Assembly (NCBI GenBank): GCA_015680685.1
Contig: MNCI01017909.1
Span: forward strand, 817,466 to 881,465
Length of the DNA: 64,000 nt
Reading direction: 5' to 3'
Origin: Gnetum montanum
Lineage: Eukaryota; Streptophyta; Gnetopsida; Gnetales; Gnetaceae
Below are positions 57,309 to 64,000 of the stretch, one piece after another; position 1 is the first letter of the stretch; each line of letters begins with the position of its first letter. The notes beneath the pieces are model-generated. The model saw nothing but the letters and a program-made list of their open reading frames with translations. It searched no databases and had not been told where the DNA came from. Made by a program: the position numbers and the translations under genes.

Positions 57309-60300
57309 TAAAATTTTGTTGTGATCTCATGTAGCTAAAGAAGAAATAGAAATGAAAAATAGAGAAAAAAAGAAACAAAATGAGAAAACAAATTAAAAAA
57401 AGCTCAAATGGGCATTAAGCAAAGCTACAACATAAAAAATTGTCATGGATTCTTACCCCTCATCAGAATATTTTGGAGCAAAGTTGTGAAATGTCATGAG
57501 TATCAAGTGCTTGAAAATATAGCATCCAGCTTGATAATTTTTAAGAAGATAAAGACAACTAATATTTTAAAAGGGTCCTGCTTGTTCTAGTCGAAGTGGA
57601 GATGGGAAATTGCACTTGAATCTATTTTTTCCTAGAAGAGAATGTAGTTTTTGAGGATTTCTCTAGCATGTGACCACATCTAGAATGACATTCTATAGTG
57701 TTAGATCTTTTTGGCAAAGCTGAGCAAGTATACAATTTAGGAGGGTCCTCACGTTGAAGGATTTAGTAGAAGGACTAAAATCCAGTTTGAAAATAAGAGG
57801 GGTCCAACTCTTAAGGTGAACGTAATGACTTTGATGGATTCTAGCGAGAAGACATCATCTAGAGGAAGCAAGAACAAGGCTAAAATAATGGATCAACAAG
57901 TGTGAAAGATACCTTTGAGCATGAAGTCATTGGAAAAACTGAAGTCAAATCTACTAAAGATCATCGAGACAAGATTTTTTAATGAGGTGCCCTTTAAGTT
58001 CTACAACAATGAAGGCTTTATTTTAATGGAATAGATGCCAAGAGGAGAAAAGGATGTATTGGTATGCATTCAAGGATTTTTGATAACATTTGGTAGATAA
58101 AATACTAGTGTTGGAAAAATTTGGACCTTTGAAACAAGTGACATCAAGGATATTTGCTGCAAAATCAGACACAGTAGGGGTAATGTTAATGGAAGGATAA
58201 ACATTACTATACCATGACAAAAGATGGGAAAGGAAGTCTTGAGAACCACTTTAAATGCTGAAAGCATCATCAATGAATCTTTTGAAATATAAAAGATTTT
58301 AAGAATCTGGAGTGGAGAAAACTTGTTTCTCTAAATGGCATAGACAAAGGAAGATGTAAACAATGGTGAAGTTACTCCCCATTGTAATGTTGTGGATCTT
58401 TTTGTAGAGCACTTCATTGAACTTTAGGAAATGTTCTTGGAGAACCAAAGAAGCGAGCTCCAGGATGGCATTATACAAACTTTGCAAATGAAAGGGCTTA
58501 GCAAAAAAATATGATTCAACCATATCTTTGAGGGTAGAAAGGCCACAATTTGTGGGAATGTTTGGATAAAGAGATTCTATGTTAAACATAAATATAAGAA
58601 CGTAATGAGGTAGAACTTGGAAGTGCCAATCATGGATTAGGGTAGATAAATCTTATAGATGGTATGGTTGAGAACATAAAATACGGAACAAGTAATGGAG
58701 TATGCGAGAGGGGAGTTCAAGAACATAACCTGAGTAGGAGCAGATTAGACAGCCAACTAGAATATACTGGTGGATTTTAGGGATTAAATAAAGATTGCAA
58801 TGTTTAAAAGCCTTGCAATTGAGGAGGGAGTAAAATTGGAGAAGACCTAGGGATATCGATTGACAATGGAAGAAAGCCGACGATGGAGAGCTTCCCATGG
58901 AATGGAATCCACACAAAGGTAGAAGTCTGAATCAAACAACTATCTAATGGCCTCTTAAAAATACCAAGAGGAGTCAAGGACATAAATACCAAGATTTTTA
59001 TCAGCAAGCCAAATAACAAAGCTATGATCTTTTTGGAGTTTACAAAGTGCTCCAAGAAAATGGCATGAAAGAGGAGGCCGACTACAGAAATCTGTGGAGA
59101 AAAGGGTAGGTTCAAAAGAAGAGAGACAACTACAAATAGATGTTTCAAGTTCAGAATTGAAGCTGCTCAAGGGTGGATTTCAATTGCTAGGATGGTGGAG
59201 TTTCATTTTTGCAACCTGTGTTACAACAATAAATGCAAAAGAAGAAAAGACTTCTTCAAGTTTATTTTTGAAGAAACTTCACAAACAAAGGAGCATAGCA
59301 AAGGGGGTAAATTCTTTAAGGATTGAAGCACAATCCATGAGGATGGAACAAGGGATGAATTTTATGCTAAAACCTAGAACTTTAATTTCTTCTATAGAGA
59401 GGACACACAATGAAAATTTATGTATTGCAAAGTTAGAAATGTGGCTTTCAATTTCACGAAGAATTTTGCATGTAAAGAGGAAATGTGCAAAGAAATTCTA
59501 GCTAATGGCAAGTAACCAAAAAATTAAACATGAGCATGAAGGGGATTTTTGGACATGTAGCAAAAAAACCTACAGTATGATGGTCTTGTCGATTGTGCAA
59601 ATGCTGTAGAGGTGAACTATAGAGAGCGACAATCAAGGGGTGCAACCAAGGTAGAGGGCCCAGAGGAAGAAGGCATGGAGGTCATGTATGTAGTGGGCAG
59701 GGATGTTGTGGTTGGTAGGGAGGTCATGGTAGTAGATGGAGGCAAACATGTGTTTGCAACAGAATGGGGCAAAGGAGGTTGGGGCCTAGCCCATGGGGAA
59801 GGATTGTGGGTTGAGCATGTGGAGTTTAAATGGGTGGAGAACTCATTTTGAGCCTACTATTTGTTGTTCTTCTACTACCAACCATGATTTGACTACCATT
59901 GACTATCGCAAAGTAATTATTGTTGACATGTCTAACCCCAACCATGTGCCTGCTACTAACAAGGGTTGGACCACTGCTAGATTGACCAATGGTTGTGAGA
60001 CTATTGTTGCTGCCACATGGGAGAAGATTGTTGTTGTGATCTATTGTGAGGAGGAGTCATTTCATGGGAGGGCTAAACTAATTTTGGATGCAACATTTGT
60101 TGGTGCTACGACGCAAGCCTAAGGTTTTGCTACTAGGAAGAAGAAGTACCATTGGGAAGTTGTTGAGAATTTCCTATTCATTGCCGATGAAGATTCTGCT
60201 ATGGGTTCTTGCGAAGAAAAATGTGGACAGGGATGGCATAATAGGCTTTTAGCCATTCATCAAATTTTTGGAACATGACATCCTAGTCCTAGTGGATGAT

Positions 60301-61250
60301 TTTTTTTGTAGACCTCTTTAACTATGGGCATGGGATGAAGGCAGTCTGCTTTGATTTTGGAGGTGGACGTAGCATTCTTACATTGTTCCTCCACTTTTCT
60401 CCGGGCTTCAAAGTAGATGTTGAATTGAAGCCTTTCGTTGACAAAAGCTTCTTCCATCTTCTTCATGCAAGAGTGCAAAAGGATGTTAAGGAAGGTGGTC
60501 GATTGATGAATGCTAGAAATGCATTTCATCAACTTCTACACTGCTTTGTGTGGAAAAGACTTCACTTTTTGGCTGTGGACTTCTACAAAAGAAATTTTGG
60601 CACGTAGGTAAGCTACTTGGAGCTTGATTTTGTGCTCTTTTTGAAGAGTAACAAATTCTGGTTGGAGGAGGGCATCTCCTTCTAGAGAAGAAGCTTTGAT
60701 GTCTAGAGCAATGATGCGCAAGTTGTGAACTAGCCACTTTTTAGAGTATAGTTGCTCAATCCACTCCTTATTTTGATGGAAACGATCACCATCATAAAGG
60801 TGTTTGTGAAAACCTTTAGTAGTTGTATTGATCATTTCCATAAAGATCTCTAGAATTTGTGCAGAATCTTTGGAAGTAGGAATAGAAGATTTAACATCAT
60901 TGAGTTGCTGACGAAGGAAAGCACATTTAGATTGAACTTGATTAAGAAGTGAGTGAGTTTTTGCAAGTTGTTTTTGACATTAAAGAAGATTTGCCTGAAG
61001 TTCGTCTGCTTGGAATTTGGTTTTGTAGAAAGAACCAAGAAATTCTTCTATAGAACCAAAAGGATCATTGTGCACTAGGTAGCTAATAAGACACAAACCT
61101 AATAAGAGGTTCATGTCATGCTCCGTTGAAGAATCCAATGGACGTGATTTTTTTCGTGAAGAGCTAGTAGTGGGATCTATAGCCAAGTCTTGCTAAGAAG
61201 TAGCAATAGTTGGAAGACCAAAAGAAAAAGATTGCTGATTTGCTGAGGTT
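57309..61250 (-). pseudogene. Penelope-like ORF, copy P2 (inverted)
   Basis: Read down from 61186: MAIDPTTSSSRKKSRPLD, LLLGLCLISYLVHNDPFGS, QCQKQLAKTHSLLN and WLVHNLRIIALDIKASSLEG, a better preserved version of P1's N-terminus. A second block near 60530-60260 has EEAFVNERLQFNIYFEARRK. The RT has SFVIWLADKNLGIYVLDSSW (the PLE ADK motif, near 59030), YLIPKIH, MFNIESLYPNIPTNCGL (58589), LYKKIHNITMGSNFTIVYI, FKRF-IDDAF with both Asp present (near 58270) and STKCYQKSLNAYQYILF. The 3' end lies at 57309. P2 shows that the ancestral RT had the catalytic pair lost in P1. Confidence 0.75.
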
Positions 61251-61690
61251 ATTTTCTTTAGGCAACGAGATAGACAACAATTTTAAGGTTAGATTAAAAT
61301 TTTGTTTTGATCTCATGAGGCTAAAGAAAAAGAAAAGAAATGAAAAATAGAGGAAAAAAGAAATAGAATAAAAAAATAGAAACAAAAAAGCTCAAATGGG
61401 CATTAAGCAAAGCTACAACATAAAATGCTTTCGAGGATTCTCACCCCTCATCAATATGTTTAGGAGCAAAGTTGTGGGATGCCATGAGTAGTAAGTGCTT
61501 GAATATATAGTGTTCCAGCTTCACAATTTTTGAAAAGATAAAGACAACTAATATTTTAAATGGGCCCCACTAGTTTTGGCCAAACCGGGGATGGGACATT
61601 GCATTTGAATCTATTTTTGATGAGAAGAAAATGCAGCTTTTGAGGATTCCTCCAACATGTGACCACATTTTGACAAAGCCAAGAAAGTAT
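61251..61690 (-). repeat. Pseudo-LTR between P3 and P2
   Basis: The inverted counterpart of 53146-53526 and of 56932-57308 separates P3 from P2, with CACCCCTCATC near 61442 and the A-rich segment near 61320-61390. Confidence 0.7.
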
Positions 61691-62664
61691 AGGGTTTAGG
61701 AGGGACCTCATGTGTAAGGATTTAGTAGAAGCACTAAAATCCAATTTGAAAATGAGAGGGGTTTGACTTCTAAGGTGAATGTAATGACTTTGATGGAGTT
61801 TGGTGAGAAGATATCTTATGGAGGAAGTAGGAACAAGGCTGAAATAATGAACCAGCAGATGTAAATGATATCCTTGAACACGAAGTCATCCAAAAAGCTA
61901 AAATTGAATCTGCTGAATATCATTGAGAGAAGGTTTCCTAATGAGGTACCTTTTGAGTTCCACAACAATTAAGGATTTCTTTTAATGGAATGGATGCCAA
62001 GAGGAGAAAGGGATGTACTGATATGCATTCAAGGGTTTTTGATGATACTTGGTAGATAAAATACTAGTGTTGGCAAAATTGGGATCCTTGAAAAAAGTGA
62101 CATCAAGGATATTTGTTGTGAAATCAGACATAGTAGAGGTAATGTTAATGAAAGGATAAACATTACCATATCATGATAGAAGATGGAAAAGGGAGCCTTG
62201 AGAACCACTCCAAATGTTAAAAGCATCATTAATGAATCTTTTGAAATATAAAATATTTTGAGAATCTAGTGTAGAGAAAACTTGTTTTTTTAAATAGCAC
62301 AGAATAGGATATGTATAAACAAAAATGAAGTTACTACCCATTTTTGTACTGCAAATCTATTTGTAGAGCACTCTATTGAACTCCAAGAAATGTTCTTGGA
62401 GAACTAGAGAAGCAAGCCTCAAGATGGTGTTGTTGTACAAATTCTACAAAACATGATTCAACCATATCTGTGAGGGCATAAAGGCCATGATTCTATGTCA
62501 AACATAAAGAGAAGAATGTTATGAGGTAGAACTCAAGAGTGTAAATCACAGATCAGGGTGGAGGAATCTTGGAGATGGTATGGTTGAGAACATAAAATAG
62601 GGAACAACAAGTAATGAAGTAGGCAGGAGATGGATTCAAGAATATAACCCAAGTAGGAGTAGAT
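61691..62664 (-). pseudogene. Penelope-like RT fragment, copy P3 (5' truncated)
   Basis: The minus strand reads from the SNLLLLGL-type region (62664) through YVLNHTISKIPPP, NHGLYALTDMVES, MGSNF and NAYQYIPF-like phrases to the pseudo-LTR. It corresponds to P1 from about 55890 onward; everything upstream is missing. 5' truncation is typical of target-primed retroelements. Confidence 0.7.
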
Positions 62665-63480
62665 TGGAAGAATAAGTGTGACTTTTTTTAAGTTCCTTAA
62701 TTTTTCTTTTGATGAAATAGAAAAAGAAGAACAAGAAGGTGGAGATGGGAAAATTCATGAGCTTTCAAAATTCAAGCTTCCTCCTCCACCTTCAGCAAAC
62801 ATTAATCCTCTAAGCAAACTAGTTTTAACTAATTCAAAGGTTTGCAAATGGATAAAAGAGGTGACAAGTTCCAAACATTCCATATCATATGGTAAGTGAA
62901 AATCATGCAATGTCAAAATTTTCTATGTTGATCTTAATTTGACATCAAAAAGACTTAACCATATTCTTCTCTTTTTCAAAGATGAAAAGAAAAACCTAAA
63001 CTTGCATCAAATATAAGCAAATGATATTGGTTGGTCTAACAAAAGACATGAAGGCCAAATTGAAGTTGCTATTTCTAGAGGAATGTAAGTTAGAAACACT
63101 ATTGCTATAGAATAATATTCATTAGATAGGAATAGAGAATCTAACATTCTCTTGATTGGAATGCACAAATAAAGATAAATTTAGATAACGATCAAGTGAC
63201 TTTCCATGATCCTACAATAAACATAGATGTGATTGCATGTTGGAGGATTCCTTTTGACAGTCATTACTTAGCTTGATAAAAGAATTTTCTCATAGAGTAT
63301 GATCTTTCATTCCTACCTTAACACTCGATCAAAGATCAAGCTATAGCTAATCTTATCTTTTCTTCTAAAAAAACTAATGTTGTCCACAGTTTACAACTTG
63401 ATATTTGAGTTTTATCCTTTATTTTGATGAAGCATAGACATCTCTCAAATCTAGTTCAATTTTTATCCTTATACTTTCTA
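62665..63480 (+). other. Probable element G remnant, unassigned
   Basis: An open frame at 62678-62899 (ELSKFKLPPPPSANINPLSK) is followed by decayed sequence with LDNDQVTFHDP and IPFDSHYLA phrases. It lies between the PLE cluster and a Tat RNase H remnant, so it is probably pol-side sequence of element G. I cannot identify RT motifs. Confidence 0.35.
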
Positions 63481-63715
63481 CTAAACAAGTTCTTTATTAG
63501 GCTTACAAGATTGATTTTCCTTGTATTAATAATATTACTAAATACGAGGCTCTCATATGAGGTTTTTTACTAGCTTTGCAAAATCATTTTAAAATCATTA
63601 CTATTTACGGTGACTCATTGCTCATCATAAATCAAGTTAAAGGTAACTATAATTGTAAAGCTTCCCACTTGCTTCCTTACAATCAGATGGCTATGAAACA
63701 CCACTAATTTTGGCC
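63481..63715 (+). pseudogene. pol: Archaeal-type RNase H remnant of Tat-type element G
   Basis: The frame reads NNITKYEALI.GFLLALQN, ITIYGDSLLIINQVKGNYNC and ASHLLPYNQMA. This matches the middle and end of the second RNase H of element D (NNMAEYERLLRGLLTA; GDSQLVVNQ; THLQPYYDLA). It shows that G is also a Tat-lineage element and continues to the right edge. RT and the first RNase H are absent from the window. Confidence 0.68.
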
Positions 63716-64000
63716 TAGCACTTTTAGACAAGAATCAAGCTAAGTCATGCTGCTGCCTAACATGAGTACAGCGTGACCAAACTTGGAGGTCTCCGAAACA
63801 GCCCCCGATGGTCCATGATTCAATAGGCAAGGTCCCCCCAAGGCCCACAGGCAACTGTACCAACTTTCAGCATCCAGAATCAAAAGTTTTAGGTTCAAAA
63901 TGTTTGGTTTTGACTAAGTACACTTTGGTTACTTTTTTAGACGTTGCACAGCGTAAGGATCAACGTCACCAACTTTTGGAGCCCAGAAATTGAGTTAAAA
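63716..64000. other. Unassigned right edge
   Basis: Composition becomes more GC-rich, and the RNase H frame ends abruptly near 63710. I recognise no motif. It may be a further insertion. Confidence 0.25.

Larger units (their letters stand above)
53146..62664. mobile_element. Penelope-like element cluster: two head-to-tail tandems in inverted orientation
   Basis: Plus strand: the 3' end of one copy (53146-about 53526) is followed by a full-length copy P1 to 57308. Minus strand: a 5'-truncated copy P3 (62664 down to about 61250) is followed by a full-length copy P2 ending at 57309. The two full copies meet tail to tail. The shared terminal segment of about 380 bp acts as a pseudo-LTR on both sides. 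RT phrases typical of PLEs are present in both arms. No GIY-YIG endonuclease is recognised. Confidence 0.75.

Overview
This window is plant nuclear DNA made almost entirely of nested, decayed retroelements. I see no intact host gene. The evidence is Ty3/gypsy elements of plant-only lineages (Athila-type, Tat/Ogre-type with a second RNase H, and a Tekay/Del-type chromovirus), long AT-rich LTRs, and a cluster of Penelope-like retroelements (PLEs). PLEs are rare in flowering plants but known from conifers, so a conifer or other gymnosperm is my best guess; that is inference. Almost every coding region is a pseudogene. Many stops are TAG where a Gln CAG is expected, the signature of methylated CHG sites deaminating.

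Layout. (1) 1-16.5 kb, with a tail at 34.25-34.56 kb: a head-to-tail array of an Athila-type family. It holds a 3' remnant (1-565), an LTR (566-1412), gag and pol (1567-7690), a truncated LTR (9767-10310), the 3' part of a second copy (10311-15901) and that copy's 3' LTR (15902-16524 plus 34248-34559). The second copy carries a large third ORF downstream of integrase. (2) 16525-34242: a 17.7-kb Tat/Ogre-type element, called D here, inserted into that 3' LTR. Its 5-bp target duplication has decayed to CTATG/CTACA. It has 1.6-kb LTRs, gag, protease, RT-RNase H, a second archaeal-type RNase H and integrase. Between protease and RT lies about 5 kb carrying a multi-exon gene on the opposite strand, whose exons join in frame at GT-AG introns. 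(3) 34.56-36.8 kb: the only stretch that looks host-derived, with an ELMO-domain pseudogene and an unidentified ORF. (4) 36.8-63.7 kb: a second, very decayed Tat-type element (G) broken into four pieces by later insertions. These are a pol-less Athila-type element on the minus strand (E, 37749-44359), a gag-less chromovirus (F, 44463-52146, perfect 5-bp target duplication GTAAG), and a PLE cluster (about 53146-62664).

The PLE cluster is a large inverted repeat centred near 57308. Each arm is itself a head-to-tail tandem, as expected from the pseudo-LTR habit of PLEs.

How the parts relate: the Athila-type copies share the LTR ends TGATGA...TCATCA, a primer site near the LTR, an AATAAA signal and a purine tract before the 3' LTR. 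Two of them keep a third ORF with a conserved C-terminal end. Element D's antisense gene looks like a distant counterpart of that ORF, in the opposite orientation and a different place. Two assembly blemishes are visible: a 331-bp false-looking duplication at the N at 43895, and an apparent missing segment at the N at 11680.
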